Shown: positions 22,522 through 35,700 of the stretch, piece by piece
Numbering within the stretch: position 1 is the stretch's first letter
Layout: each line of letters begins with the position of its first letter
From: Rosellinia necatrix
Lineage: Eukaryota; Ascomycota; Sordariomycetes; Xylariales; Xylariaceae
NCBI GenBank assembly: GCA_021209875.1
Contig: JAGYVD010000002.1
Location: 1,426,001-1,490,000 of the forward strand
DNA length: 64,000 nucleotides
Reading direction: 5' to 3'
Translations under genes and position numbers: made by a program
Notes under the pieces: generated by a model
Seen by the model: only the letters and a program-made list of their open reading frames with translations
Told to the model about the DNA's origin: nothing
Database searches by the model: none

Positions 22522-25500
22522 ATGCACCGTCACCATGGCTCTCCCCTCCCACTGGTCTTGCTGGTCGCAGCCAATTTGCTCTTCCCTGTCGCCATCTTGA
22601 TCTTTGCTGTCGGCTTCTTCCCCTACAAGCCTTTCCTGCCCGGTCTCGCCCAGCACGAAGACCTGGACGAATATGGATCGCCTCCTCACGCGCCGTTCGA
22701 TAAGCTGATTTTCATGGTCGTTGATGCCTTGCGCAGGTAGGCTGTCCACCTCTCGCGCGCCGACATGTAACGCGCCGGCATGTAACGCGCCGACATGTAC
22801 GAGCACGATCGGGCTGATCTTGATCTGGCTTGATGCCCGCAGTGATTTCGTTTACCTGGAAGGTTCGGGCTTCGAATACACCCGAAGGTCAGTCAGCTCA
22901 GCCCCTCCGACGCCGTGAACCCTTGCCCACGTTCGCCTCTGATGCCCGTTAAGCTTGATCAATGATGGCGTCGCTATTCCCTTCACCGCGCACGCGACCT
23001 CTCCTACCATCACTATGCCACGCATCAAGGCCATGACAACCGGCACCACGCCCTCGTTTCTCGACGCCATCCTCAGCTTCGACGAGGCCGACACCTCTTC
23101 GACCCTAGTGTCGCAGGACACCTGGCTCGCCCAGATGAGAGCCAAGAACTCCGGGAAACTGGTTATGTACGGCGATGACACCTGGCTGAAACTCTTCCCC
23201 GCCACCTTCGACCGGGCGGATGGGACTACGAGCTTCTTCGTTTCTGACTTCACCGAGGTGGACAACAATGTAACAAGGCACATTGCCGACGAATTGAACA
23301 ACGACGATTGGAACACCATGGTCCTCCATTACCTTGGGCTCGACCACATTGGCCACAAAACGGGCCCGCGTGGTCCCAATATGATCCCCAAGCAACAGGA
23401 AATGGATGGCATCGTTCGTCAGCTATACGGAGCTATGGAAACTCACGAACACTTGCGGTCTACGCTGCTTGTGTTATGTGGAGATCATGGTATGAATGAT
23501 GCCGGTAACCATGGTGCTTCCTCACCGGGAGAGACGTCGGCCGCTTTGGTTTTCATGTCTCCGAAACTGAAGACCGTCTCCGGGGGTGCAGAGGCACCAG
23601 CCAAGTTCAGCGAAGATTTCCAATATTATCACACCGTCGAACAATCCGATTTAGCACCCACCCTCGCTTCTCTCCTTGGCTTTCCTATACCCAAGAATAA
23701 TCTTGGATCTTTCATTATGCAATTCCTGCCCCTTTGGTCCGAACGTAAGCTCCTTATTAAAAATGTTGTAAATTTGCCCAAGCTAACCTAAACTACTAGC
23801 CCGCGACAGGTTGCAAATCCTTATACGTAATGCCAGACAGATTCTCGCCATTGTTACCGCTACCCTAGGTAGATCATCCGCTGACATGATGTTAAACGAA
23901 CGAGACTGCCTTCATCCTAGCGCTCCGGCTACTGAATTGATTTGCGAGTGGCATCAGATTAGCGAGGGTGCCGAACAGGCTGCAACTGGTAGGACTGAGA
24001 ACAAAGCGTTAGTTCAAGATCTATCAAGGGTTGGTTCTTTTCCACGCCCCCTGTTACCTTTAGAGGCTCCCGCTTATATCGTACATACAACAGTGGCTTT
24101 CCAAGGCGCAGGAACTGATGAGCGGTATGGCTAGCAATTACGACACAGATAAGCTAATCCTGGGGGGGATTGTTGCGGTGGTGGCCGTATCCGCAGCTGC
24201 GGTGGCTGCAGCCATGACGACCGAATTGTCCCTCCGTAATTTCGGACCCATTGCCACGATCATTGTACTTTATGGTGTAATGATGTTTGCCAGCAGTTAT
24301 GTTGAGGAAGAGCAACATTTCTGGTATTGGTCTACGACCGCGTGGCTATACTATCTAGTTCTCCTAAGGTTGGTGCGCCCCTAAAACGCCGTTTGTCCAA
24401 ATCATTGTCTCCTGACCTTGTAACAGAGCGCCGAAACCGGCCGGGGCATTCTACGCAATGGCATCCCTTGGGCTTGGGATTGTGAGAGTGATGCGCAGTT
24501 GGAACCAAACTGGCCAGAAATTTGCGGGCGAGCCTGATATCGTCACCACGTTTCTTTTGCCTAACCCAGCGCTCTTATGGGCCCTGGTGTGGTCTACATA
24601 TCTGTTGGTTAGTCGGGAACTTATGAGCGATCTCAACGGTATCCCGGCTGTTATCTCAGGTTCGGTTGTTGCCGGAGTTGTTACATCGGCCGTCTCTTTT
24701 AAACTCACGTTCACAAAGCAAGATTCCCCTGAGCTAGTGGTCGGGTTTGCGAGGTTTTTCGCCGACTTGTTCGATGGGCCATCCCTCGTGACCCAAGCTC
24801 GCGCCGTATTCATGGGCATTGGACTTACGGCCACCTATCCACTATATCTATTCATTTTCCAGCCGACCAAACAATCCAAGCGACAAGGTAAACACCCCGT
24901 GGTAATCTAAAGTCTGTCACTAACAATTCGACAGCCATGCATGCGCTGCACCATCTATACACTCTTTTCGCACTCACCCAGTCGCGAGCCACCAACGTAC
25001 CACTGTTTCTGTTGTTTCAAGCCGTCTATGTCTTCTTAAAGGAACTTGATCTTAGCCCTGTCGAAGTGACCATTTCATCGCTGCTCCTGCAGTTCGTCTC
25101 GTTCTTCGCGATGGGGGGCTCGAATGCTTTCACCGGCATCGATTTGTCTAGCGCCTACAATGGCATTAGTGGGTTTAATAGTATTGCCGTCGGTGCGCTA
25201 ACGTTTGTCAGCAACTGGGCTGGCCCCGTGTGGTGGGTGTCGGCGTCAAATCTGCTGTTGTTATCGAGCGAAGGAGGTGCTCGTAAAAATGTTGCAAGTG
25301 GTGGTCATAGTGAAGGTGGTACAAGAAGCAGGAATGTCTTTACGCGACATGCGTCTTTTCTGACGTTGTACACGGCGGCTAGCCTGGGGTTTGTGATGGC
25401 GGCTTGTACAGCGCTGAGGACTCACCTATTCATCTGGACTGTTTTCTCGCCAAAGTATCTTTACAGCATGGCCTGGAGTTTGGGGCAGCATCTCGTCATC

Positions 25501-25545
25501 AACGTGGGGATTGGGGGCTTGTTGTATTGGCTGGGACGAAGATGA
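22522..25545 (+). CDS. LAS21: GPI ethanolamine phosphate transferase 2 (Las21/Gpi7), 7 exons
   Basis: Predicted 875-aa ER membrane enzyme that adds ethanolamine phosphate to the second mannose of GPI precursors. Exons: 22522-22736, 22843-22887, 22954-23744, 23800-24029, 24094-24368, 24427-24887, 24935-25545. After an N-terminal membrane anchor comes the lumenal alkaline-phosphatase-like domain (KLIFMVVDALRS, TSPTITMPRIKAM, LHYLGLDHIGHKTGP, LCGDHGMNDAGNHG), which carries the metal ligands. The C-terminal half is a multi-span membrane region ending VGIGGLLYWLGRR. Exon 2 is a 45-nt microexon. Introns 4 and 5 both use the uncommon donor GTTGGT. SMP3, another late GPI-anchor enzyme, is the next gene. 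Confidence 0.92.
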
Positions 25546-27629
25546 TAACTACTACTAGACAAGCTTATAAATCTTTTGCGCAAGCATACGAATGTTTGTT
25601 TTGATGGAGTGTTTAACAAATAGCTGATGAGTGGGGAGCGAGGGAACTAGTTTGCCCTAGGCTATTCTTAATTCTATTAAGCTAAAATATATTGTTGGAT
25701 ACCTACTTGGACAGAAACGACCAATCACCTGAAGATAGGCTGATCGTTAAGGTTGTGTAACATTAACGCGGATGGATGATCCAATTATGTTATTTTCAGC
25801 TTTTTTCTTTTTTTTCTTTTTTTCTCTCTTCGCATCGCAAGCACCAGCAAACGACAAGCCCAGCTCGGCCCACTTCTTATGTCGATTTGAACGGGATACC
25901 ACCCAAAGTGAGTAAATTTAGCCCCCTGCGGATTGGCAGTGCCACTAAGTCCGTGGTTCGAAGCATGTACGAATTCAGCCTCGTGGCGTTTTAGCGTACA
26001 TTACATACCGTGCACACGGTCGGTATGACGGCATGGCCTAGAATTCCTTGGGCTGCTTGCACCCAAATGTACGTAGTGTACGTGCACGCATCGTGCTTCC
26101 CCGGAAATGTTTGTCGATGGTTATTTTGCAAGTATGCAGAGCATCGCACAATCATGAGGAGACAATCAGTTCACCCAAATCTGACTACGGCTACAGTTAT
26201 GCACTGTGACATGCGATGATCGTGCTCTGGTCGTGTTCGCTACACTACACTACTAAATACGCGTTCTCAAACGCGAATCGGAACCGGGGTCCTCTTTGGC
26301 CCCGAAGCAGATCCATGCAGATACTACGTACAAGTAGTGTATGTGAGTATATTTATGTGCAAACATACTGTACATAACGACATGTCTGGGGTATGATTCG
26401 GCAGCTTTTGCGACATAGTGCTAACCTAATGCGGATTGGTATGTATTTGTAATTTCGGTATAGTCAATAGCATAGTAATAGCTTGTGTCTATGCAATTCA
26501 CTCGCGCCGCCGGGAGGATTGAGGCTCCTGGGGAAAAAAAAAAAATTGTATAGTTCAGGGTCCGAGTCGGGCCATTTCATCCCGAAAACGATAATAAGAG
26601 AAATATGGGGACGTTTCGGGAGGATGTCCCAACCCAAGAGACATAGAGTTGGAATGCCGTTACTTGAAGAATTCAAGGACTTCTTCCCACCTCCATGATG
26701 ATCATTTACCATGCAGCGATGACAGATTTGGCTAGACTAGCTAAAAAAGCTTAATGACTTGCATGTCAGGGTTAGGCTTGGCCGCTTGAACCCTAAGATT
26801 GGAAAAAAAAATACAAACAGTGCAAATTGTTCTACAGTAGTAAATGATGGGTCAAAATGACACGGGTCACAATCGCACCAAAGACCCTAGCACATGGTCA
26901 CATCGGCTTGGTCTAATTCGCTGCCCTATCTAGCCTGGCCAATAATAGTAGGCATGGGACCTCAAGGTTTATCTAAGTGGATACTCTCCGAGCCCATCTA
27001 GGTACAGATGTACGTAGTGTACAATTCACCCTAACTAATCTGTGTTGCTAAGTAAATAGGTAGGTACTACACTATATGGTGGTACACCCGATTGAAAAGG
27101 TTCCTGGCCTGTGGTACACTACACTACCGACGGAACCGGATTCAGCGACTGAGGGTCAGATCAGTCCATGCCATTTCATTTTTCTCAGCCTACGGTACAT
27201 ATTTCTAGCGTGGCTTCGGGTCAGCCTGAGCTCTGAGCTTTGACAAGGGGGTCCTATATACTACCCCCAATCTTTAATAATCCTCCTTTCCGCGGATCTG
27301 TCAACAACCTCAGCCTGAGCCAAGCCTTTGTCAACATTTCCGTCTCTTTCCCTCGCCCTCTCTTGCCCTCTCCTTTATCGCATGGAACATTGCCGTGTCT
27401 TCTTGTCCTTTGCGCCATGCCAGCCGAACCCCGACTCTGACGATACCAGCTCTGCCGATTTGCGAAAGTCCCACAATAGGTGCCATCGATCGAACATCGT
27501 CGGTCCTCCACTACCAGACATCCCTGTCATCGCTATCCCACTACCGCGCGCGACTCTAAACCCGTGTGTTTGGTTGCGCACCGCAAGTCACACCCCGTAC
27601 CCATATGGACGTATCTACGTTCCGGAACC
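25546..27629. other. Intergenic, no gene seen
   Basis: Two kilobases between LAS21 and SMP3 with a T-rich tract near 25800-25830 and an A-run near 26535. Open frames up to 27.6 kb lack splice support and family character. A 20-nt ACTACACTAC-type word recurs at about 26240 and 27115-27125. Confidence 0.6.
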
Positions 27630-29464
27630 ATGTGGCGGCGCACATACTTGCTCTTGGTCCTAGTCCGATTATGGTTCGCCCTATCGTCGAGCTATCTACA
27701 CCCCGATGAGAACTTCCAAGGCCCGGAGGTGATCGCTGGTATGTACGCCCCAAGCTTCGTTACTGCTGCGCTACCTTACACCGTCCTGGGAACCCGTCAC
27801 GCCGCCGCCATGCCGCCGACAACGCATCCCGTGCTGGTACGACTTTGTTGAACTTGACTGACACGGCCTTGCGCCTAACCTCTGCAGGTCAAATCTTCAA
27901 GTATCCGGTTCGGCTGACTTGGGAATTTACGAGCGACCATCCCATCCGAAGCGTCTTCCCGCTATGGCCCGTCTACGGGCTGCCCATGCTCCTCTTGCGG
28001 TGGTTGTGGATCGGTAACGGCAACGATGGCGAGATCCCACCGATCGCCGTCTTCTGGACCCTGCGCGTGTTGATGTTCGTCATCAGCTTTGTGCTGGAGG
28101 ACTGGGCTATACACGAGCTCGTGCCGTCACGGCGCCATCGTCAGGTTGCCGTCTTGTTGGTCGCCTCGTCTTACGTCACCTGGACCTTCCAAACACACAC
28201 TTTCTCCAACTCCATCGAGACCCTCGTTGTTTTATGGAGCTTGGTCCTGATCGAGCGTATCCTGGAGACCTCGGTGCGTGCTCTATCCCCGGTTCGAGGC
28301 GCGTGTTTACTCACCGATGCTAATCCGGTTCTCGCAGCAATCCACTTCCGTCATGGCATCGGCTGTGCTTGGTATGGTCTGCGTCTTCGGTTTCTTCAAT
28401 AGGATCACATTTCCAGCGTTTCTACTCGTGCCTGGGCTTCGCTTGATACCCCATTTTATTAATAAGTAAGCACCCGTGGTGTTTCTGCACTTGAGGATTC
28501 CCGCTCTCTAACCCCATGGTCCTGGTCTAGGCCTCTGTCGTTCGCGATTCTGACAACATCCGCCTTATTTACGATTTTCATCGCCATCTCGCTCGATACG
28601 TCGTTCTACACACCGTATTCCATATCTTGGTCGGATCTCTACTGGAACCCCGTGATAACGCCGTGGAACAACTTGCGATATAACATCTCACCTTCGAATT
28701 TAGCGCAGCATGGCGTTCATCCTTGGTACCAGCATTTGCTCGTGAATTTGCCTCTCCTTATCGGGCCGGCCGTCGGACTGCTGTTCATACGACCACATGT
28801 GTCTTTACGATTTTATTCGGCCATATCGGGGGTTCTGGTACTGTCGGTATTTCAGCACCAAGAGGCTCGATTTCTACTGCCAACTATACCACTATTATTA
28901 TCATCAGTGCAGGTGCCAAAAAAGAGCAGACATTTCAATATGTGGGTGGCCGCTTGGGTTGCCTTTAATGCGATATTAGGACTTCTGATGGGGGCATATC
29001 ATCAAGGAGGGATAGTGCCCGCTCAAGTGTTCCTGAGCAAGCAGCCAGACGCAACACAGGCAGTGTGGTGGAAAACATATATGCCTCCCATTTGGCTTTT
29101 GAATGGCAAGAACGAGGTCCTTCGTACGGATGATGTAGCGAGTATGGCGGGCGATACGCTGCTGAAGGAGCTAGAAAGAATAGCGACATGCGATACGCCG
29201 GCCGACCGGCGCAATCGAGAATACCTCAAAGAAAAGAATGGCACATATCTGATCGCGCCATTCTCGGCAACTTGGCTGGACCCTTACTTGGATAACAAGG
29301 GATTGGACGGCTTGCGATTTAGGGAGGTTTGGAGGCATGCGACACACCTCAATCTGGATGATCTCGATTGGGCAGGAGATGGGTTTTGGAATACCCTCAA
29401 GCGAGTTATAGGAAGACGGGGACTAGTAGCTTGGAGAGTGACAAAAAGCTGCGGTCGGTCATGA
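27630..29464 (+). CDS. SMP3: GPI mannosyltransferase 4 (Smp3/PIG-Z, GT22), 4 exons
   Basis: Predicted 518-aa ER multi-span mannosyltransferase that adds the fourth, side-branching mannose to GPI precursors; yeast Smp3 is about 516 aa. Exons: 27630-27738, 27888-28273, 28338-28465, 28531-29464. The GT22 signature [13 protein letters not shown] sits at residues 21-33 just after the first helix, with the catalytic Asp-Glu at 26-27. Later landmarks are [43 protein letters not shown] and [17 protein letters not shown], all typical of the family. Start 27630 ([10 protein letters not shown]) puts the signature at the expected distance. The in-frame sequence upstream is not conserved in type. Confidence 0.92.
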
Positions 29465-29998
29465 TAAAAAGAAGTTAAAAAAAAAGAAGTAAATAAAAGC
29501 CAAAAAAAAAAAAGTTCAACACGAAAAATTGAAGAACTTGTTCTTGTTTAGGAATGCATGGCACATTAGCTCCTTGGGGGCTGGCGGGTTCGGCATCAAA
29601 AATCCGAGGCAAGTCAGAGCCCTGTCTCTCTACGCCCTCCCTAGCGTAATAAGGTAGCGCCTTACATAAATAGCCTAGCGATATAGCCCCACATATTCCT
29701 GGAACTTTCCCTATCGATGTGACCTGGGCCAGCTGATTGGGCCATGCTCAGACCTACCATCCTTGTCCACCACCTCGAAAGGAAAATGGATTGACCGACT
29801 TACTTGACATCTTTCGATCGACGATCAGTTTTAACGATCCGAATAAACGACGAACACACGAGAACTGGCCGACCACATTGCCCCCCCCCAATTTCAATTC
29901 GGCTCCGCGACTCCGCGACTCGATCCCGACTTCCACCCCGAATACCTCTCATAATCTAACCGGTCAAAGAGGAGGACGAGGTTGTACTGGCAGTCATC
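29465..29998. other. Intergenic, SMP3 3' flank and PET100 promoter
   Basis: A-rich tract just after the SMP3 stop (29465-29520), then unique sequence up to the PET100 start. No other element was recognised. Confidence 0.65.
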
Positions 29999-30507
29999 AT
30001 GGGTGGGCTGAACCTCGAAGTGTTTAAAGTGAGCTCGAACCGAAGCCCCCCTCCCCCAACCCCCCTTTCACGGCCCATTAGGCGGGTGGACTTCTCCCCC
30101 TCCTCTCTTGGTCTTCTCTGTATTTTTTGTTTTTGTTTTTATTTTTGTTTTATTTCTTGTTTCTTTTAGCTTGGCAAGCCCAAGCTGATCCTGCTAACCT
30201 CTTTTTTTTTTTTTTTTTTTCTTAGTTCGGCATGTACGTCATGTTCCCGATCGGCATCATGTTCTACTTCGGCACGAACCTGGACGAGCGGTTCGCGGTG
30301 CCCGACTTCTGGCCCAAGCCCGAGCAGGCCAACCGCGTCCCGCTCGAGAAGGACGAGATCCACGCCGAGCTCCAGCGCCTGCGCGCCCGCCGCCTGTACC
30401 TGCGGGACCGCCGGCTCGAGGCCGAGGCGACGGCCGAGGCGACGGCCGCGGCGGCCGCGCGGGCGCGGGGGGACTCGGGCGGGAACGACGAGGGGAGGTC
30501 GTCTTAG
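29999..30507 (+). CDS. PET100: Cytochrome c oxidase assembly chaperone Pet100, 2 exons
   Basis: Predicted 103-aa mitochondrial inner-membrane protein needed to assemble complex IV. Exon 1 (29999-30028) codes only MGGLNLEVFK; exon 2 (30226-30507) continues FGMYVMFPIGIMFYFGTNLD and then RFAVPDFWP, a near-perfect family pattern with one membrane helix. The 197-nt intron is long for this window and ends in a run of about 20 T before CTTAG. The C-terminus is a charged Arg/Glu/Ala-rich helix in very GC-rich DNA. It was found by splicing, since exon 1 is too short to be noticed alone. The TACO1-like gene converges on it 533 bp downstream. Confidence 0.93.
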
Positions 30508-31040
30508 GATGGGGAAGGGGGAGCGGCGGGGGGGGGAGGAGGTGATGGGTGGGGAGGGGGGAGAGCAGATTTTGCGCATTGGATGGAAAGAAAGGGCGTC
30601 GGGGAGGCAGGGAGGGGGGTATGTCTCTCTTTTCCCTGGAGTGTGAGCTAGGGATGGGATACCCAGAGTCGTGGCATTGGGACGAACTACGCGCGCACCC
30701 CGCTCTCTGGACCGAAACGATACTGAACGGAATCACAACCAGGGGGTCCCTTGACGTGATGATCAAGCGAACTGTATGAATATTTGCGAATCGAATTTGG
30801 GCGTTCGGGGGAGGCGGCAAACATGGATTGGGATGGGCAAAACCTACCAAACAAAAGAAAAGACGCCTTTTGCTCCCGTCATACGGTGGCACTAAGGCGA
30901 GATGATCTATATAGTACAAGTCGGAACTTGTATACACAATGATTTTATCTATGTCCAAGTAAATGTACAGGTCTATATGATGTACAATACCCCACAATCG
31001 CCACACACATACTCTCTCTCTCTCTGCCTCTCTCTGCTCC
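30508..31040. other. Convergent 3' flanks of PET100 and the TACO1-like gene
   Basis: Spacer between two convergent stop codons. It is GC-rich and G-tract-bearing near PET100 and has a CT microsatellite at about 31010-31035 next to the other stop. The minus-strand open frame across it is a composition artefact. Confidence 0.7.
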
Positions 31041-32256
31041 TTAAGAATCAAGCGCCTCTTCGACAGCACTCCAAGCTTCCTCCGATGCATCGCCCCGTTC
31101 CGCATTGATATACACCTCCGAAACGTCCGGGTAGTCGGTAATCGCGGCGAGGAGCTTGGCGAGGCTGCCGGCCGTCTCGGAGTCGTCGACCTTGACCTTG
31201 TCGGAGGCGCAGGACCAGATGATATCGGAGCTCAAGATCCGCGCGTCGAGCGACTTGGCCAATTTCTGCGCGACCTGGTGCGTCAGGTTGGGCGGCGTCC
31301 AGATCACGATCCCGCCATCGTCGGCGTCCCTCCCGACGTCCTCGGCGCCGGCGTCGAGGGCGAGTATCATGGCGTCGTCGAAGCTCACGACGGCGGCGTC
31401 CCCGCGCTCCCCTTCGCGGCGGCCGTCGAGGACGACGCGGCCGCGGCGGGCGAAGAGGAAGGCGGTCGGGGTGACGGTGCCGCCGTTCTTCCGGACGACG
31501 TCCCGCAGCTCGTGCAGCGCGCGCTGCTTGCCCTCCGTCTCGATGTCGATCACCATGGCCACCGCCGGCGGCAGCATCACCTCGAGCGTCGCCGTCTCGA
31601 GGCCCGCCCCGGTCCCCGACTTGCCCTGGCCCCGCGCTATGGCCGCGTCGATCACGGTTTTGGGCACGCCCGCTATTTCGTTTCCCGGGCGGAGTTACGC
31701 CCTGTCGTTAGAAAACTGATTCTCTTCTCTCTAGGCGCTTGCTGCGATCGGTTCGATTGATAAGGGGGGAAAGGGGGCGGGGCGAGGCGAGGCGGGGCGG
31801 TGCGGTGCGGTATGAAAGGGAGGGACTTTTCTTCTCGTCCGGTGGTATTTGGTATGTGTAGGTAGGTACCTTTTTTAGCTGTCGATATTATGTATGCGAG
31901 CTGTCCGTTCATGTTCGGGTCTGGGCCGTATACTGTAGCCGTGGGCGGATGGTTAGCCGGGGGGTGCCGCGTTCCCACGGGGGACGGGGGAATGGCAACG
32001 GAGAATGGAAATGGGGCGCCGCACATCTCGAGTACAACATCAATTGTTTCGCGAAGACATTCCGCCGGGCCGTCTTCTTCTTGTCGGCGGCGGCCTTCTC
32101 ATGCTTGATCTTGGACCACTTGCTGTGGCCGCTGGGGACGATCGCGCTCGCGGTGAAGGACCGCCGGCACTGGGCGCATATTGTGGATCGTATTGGGGCT
32201 GAGCGGACTATTCGGGTTGGCAACGGCAATATGGAGAGAAGAGCAGCCATTTTCAA
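31041..32256 (-). CDS. TACO1/YebC-family mitochondrial translation factor, 3 exons
   Basis: Predicted 308-aa mitochondrial protein of the YebC/PmpR/TACO1 family; human TACO1 promotes COX1 synthesis and yeast Dpc29 is the counterpart. Exons on the minus strand: 32256-32025, 31932-31870, 31672-31041. An Arg-rich, Ser-containing N-terminus (about 1-40) looks like a matrix presequence. It is followed by the diagnostic GHSKWSKIKHEKAAADKKK. The 63-nt exon 2 supplies YGPDPNMNGQLAYIISTAKK, and exon 3 opens with AGVPKTVIDAAIARGQGKSG, then ends in the usual alpha/beta domains. Exon 3 is markedly GC-rich. The neighbour PET100 also serves cytochrome oxidase. The start region is divergent from LAA1. Confidence 0.9.
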
Positions 32257-32738
32257 TGCGTCTGAGGTCGAGGTTCACCTGGGAGTGGAAAAGCAGACCA
32301 TCCCATCCAACCGTCTATTAATTAAAGGTTAGACTTGGAAAGGTGCCGGGTTTAATCTGGAAAGATCTGAGGTCGCTCTCGGCATCTTCAAGCTCTAAAC
32401 CTCTTTGGGTAAGGGCTATAAAATGACAAAAATAGCGGGTCAATCCCACTACCATCCCAGCTAATGATTGGCCAGTAGCTCGTCGGTAAGCCGTCAATGT
32501 TTCAGGGGTGCACTCTCCCTGTGAGCTGTTGGACAATCGACTATGTGACTTTGGACTCTGAAAGAGGGACAAGTTGAGAATCCCACCGACAAGTTACAAA
32601 CATCCATCTCCCAACAACCGCCCACCGCTGACGGCGAACCCCACGCGGTCGACCGTGCACTCCCAGTTCCCCATTTACGATGCAGATGCGATTCGGTTAG
32701 TGGTCTCTAGACACCCATTACGTGCGCCCGCGCCGCCG
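32257..32738. promoter_or_regulatory. Bidirectional promoter region, TACO1-like / LAA1
   Basis: About 480 bp separate the start codons of two divergent genes, so both promoters must lie here or overlap. The LAA1 frame is open back to 32574 but has no ATG before 32739. No specific binding site was recognised. Confidence 0.5.
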
Positions 32739-35700
32739 ATGTCGTCGCCGAATTCGCCTCGAGCCTCACAAGGCTCGGCCGCCCAGACCGCCGCGCCCGT
32801 GCCATCTCCAGCTCCCACTCGAGCCCCCTCTACCAACCCAGAGCTCCAGATTTCCACCCTGCAGTCCCTGCCGGCCGAGCAACAGGACCTGCATCTCCTA
32901 AACTTCGTCGCCGCCCTGAGCAAGCATGCCCTCGCCCTCGCCCCCGACGACTGCACTGCCCAGCAGTTTTATCTCAAAAAGGAGGTCTTCCAGGTCATCA
33001 ACCTGCAGACCCCGTCCCCGGGTCGAGTGATACGGAACAATCTGGGCAAGATTCTGGCGCATGTGCTCGGTAAGGGCGACAGAAAGCTTCTCTTCGAAAC
33101 GGTGAACGAGCTGTCTGCCATTATTTCAAGTGGAAAGTCCAAAACCGATGCCGATGTTCGCGCGAAACACGCCGCCGTGGCTTGCTTGGGCGATGTCTAT
33201 GCCGCAGCCGGCGACAGCGTCATTAACCTGCATCCACTTGCGTGCGGGACCCTGGTCAAGCTAGTCAAGTCCTCTCAGAGTCATGCTGGCCTGCGCGCCG
33301 CTACTTTCGTCGCGCTTGGCAAGATTGCCGGTATGATCCAGGGTAGCCTAGAGGAAAACACTGCCCGAGATATATGGAAGCAGGCACGCAATGCGGCGAC
33401 CGGCGACAAGGGATCGCTTACCATTGTCTCCGCCTGCCGTTGTCTAAAATTACTGGTCAGAAACACCACATATTTTGACAATTCGAGCGATTTCGATAAT
33501 CTGAAGTCAACCATCTTCAAGGTCATCGAATCGAACTCCTCCCAAGTCCGGCATGCGGCGGCTGACTGCTTGGCGGAAGCCATGGTTAAGAACCATTCCG
33601 AACAGGGGGGCGCCAGTGCGCTCCCGAAATCGAAGAAGCCTAAGAAGGCGAGTACTTTTAAAAGAGCCTCCATGGCCCCTGGCGCCGGGCTAGATGAGGA
33701 TGACGATATCCCATCACGTCCCGGTAGCCCAGCCCCCGGAGGTGGGAAAAAAAGCCAAGACCTGGCGCTCTCTCTCCACGATATTTTGAAGACATTGTCC
33801 GCTCAGTATACCCGCATGTCTACTACCAACAGAGCTAGGGCAGCTATTGGAGTATGCTATGGCAGGGTTATCAAGCGACTTGGAGAGAAATTCGTAGAGA
33901 CGAATTATACAAGATTCCTTGAACACTTGGCAGTGGATATCCTGGGCAACCAGAACATAGTCAATAATCGGTATAGGCTACTCATTTCTCGCCGTATCAT
34001 AGACACGATACTTCAAGACGTCATTGGGCGCAGAATTCTCGGGGAATCTGGCCAAATGGCAGTTGTGAAATCAGTTATCAACGAAATCTTCAAAAATTAC
34101 CCCGAGATCATCAAAGAGCGGCCCGAGCCGACCAAGTTCACACTCATTGCAGCTTTGGGTGCTGTTGCGTCGCTCATTAGCTCACTAGGCTCCGCTAGCA
34201 ACAATTTTGCAGAGAGTTGCCGGGATAGTCTTTTGCAGATACTGCAGCACCCCAGTTATACTGTCCAGGTCTATGCTTCACATTGTGTGAAGACATTGGT
34301 CCTTGCATGTCCCCAACAGCTTCTCCCATGTTTATCCATTTGTATGAACAGCCTCACTAGAGAGCTTTCTCTGCTTACCACTGGACGAAACTCCCCCAGG
34401 AGGTGTGTTGGATTTGCTCACGGGCTTGCGGCTGCTCTTAGCGCCAGCCCGGCACGTCCGTTATACGGATCCCTGGATGTCAATAATCGCGTCTACTCAA
34501 TGGCTACCAACCTACTCAAATCAAGTGGTCAGTCAGAGCTACGCGTTTCTTGCACGCAAGTTCAAGTTGCATGGATCTTACTAGGTGGTTTAATGTCACT
34601 CGGCCCTAATTTTGTCAAAATCCACCTTTCCCAGCTGCTTGTCCTCTGGAAGAACGCCCTTCCTAAGCCTCTTGCAAAAGACAACTTCACTCAACGTAGT
34701 ATTCTTGAAGTTTCTTTCCTTACCCACGTCAAAGAATGTGCCCTTGGCTGTATTCTCTCATTTCTTCAGTTTAACAGTCGTCTGTTGACCGTTGATGTCT
34801 CTAAGCGTATAGCGACAATGCTTCAGGGAACTACCGCCTTTCTCAAACTGCTTCCCACTAAAAAAACTACCGACGATATCTCGCAAAGATTAACACCCGC
34901 CCTACAACTACAGGACCTAGATATGATGGCCCAGAGACGAGTTCTTCAATGCTATGTTAAACTTGTGAACCAAAGCCCACCGGGTGGTAGCGAAGCCCTG
35001 TTGCAGTCGAATCTACTGACTTTCGCTGTGTCCCTTTTTGCTGACCCCGAGAATTATGGCAGTAACTCTCTCAGCGCATCGATTGCCAATGCGGCTGGCA
35101 CTATCGAAACCGTTTGGGACGTTGGCGATAATTCTGGTTTCGGCGTCAATGGGCTTATACGTGGATTCAAATCGAAGAAACTTCCAGGTGAAAAAGACGA
35201 GCCTTCCGATCAGCTAGTAGTAGACGAGACGGATCCGGATCATATAATTGACGCTCTTCTTTTGTCGCCGATTTGCTCATCTCTTGAATACGACGCTGCG
35301 ACTCTGTATGCTAGCGACTCAAGTGCCTCCTCGGAACTCCCAGACCCTCCAGCCACTGAAGTCGTCAATATGGCGATTCGATTATTCGCCTTCGTCTTCC
35401 CCCTGACTCCTTCTAAAGTCCAAGAAAGTGTTCTTGAGCAGATAGTCACGTATACATCGGCCGGATCTTTACAGCGCGATCCCGGGAGAAAGGCAGCTAT
35501 GACCGTCAATATCGCCAGCGCCTTGCTATCAACATTGAAGGTAGCAGTTAAGGAAACCCAATCCCCTTCGGGTGACGTCACCAACCCAGCCGTCGAGAAA
35601 TTACTCCAAGAGATGATCAGGGAGTTTATTGTGAATCCTGATCAGTACATTCGAAACCTTGGTTACGGAGCTATTGCTCGTCTGTGCAACGCTTCTGGCA

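Noticed and set aside
30257..31105. 282-aa minus-strand open frame opposite PET100
   Set aside because: Pro/Arg low-complexity translation; PET100 on the plus strand is unmistakable.
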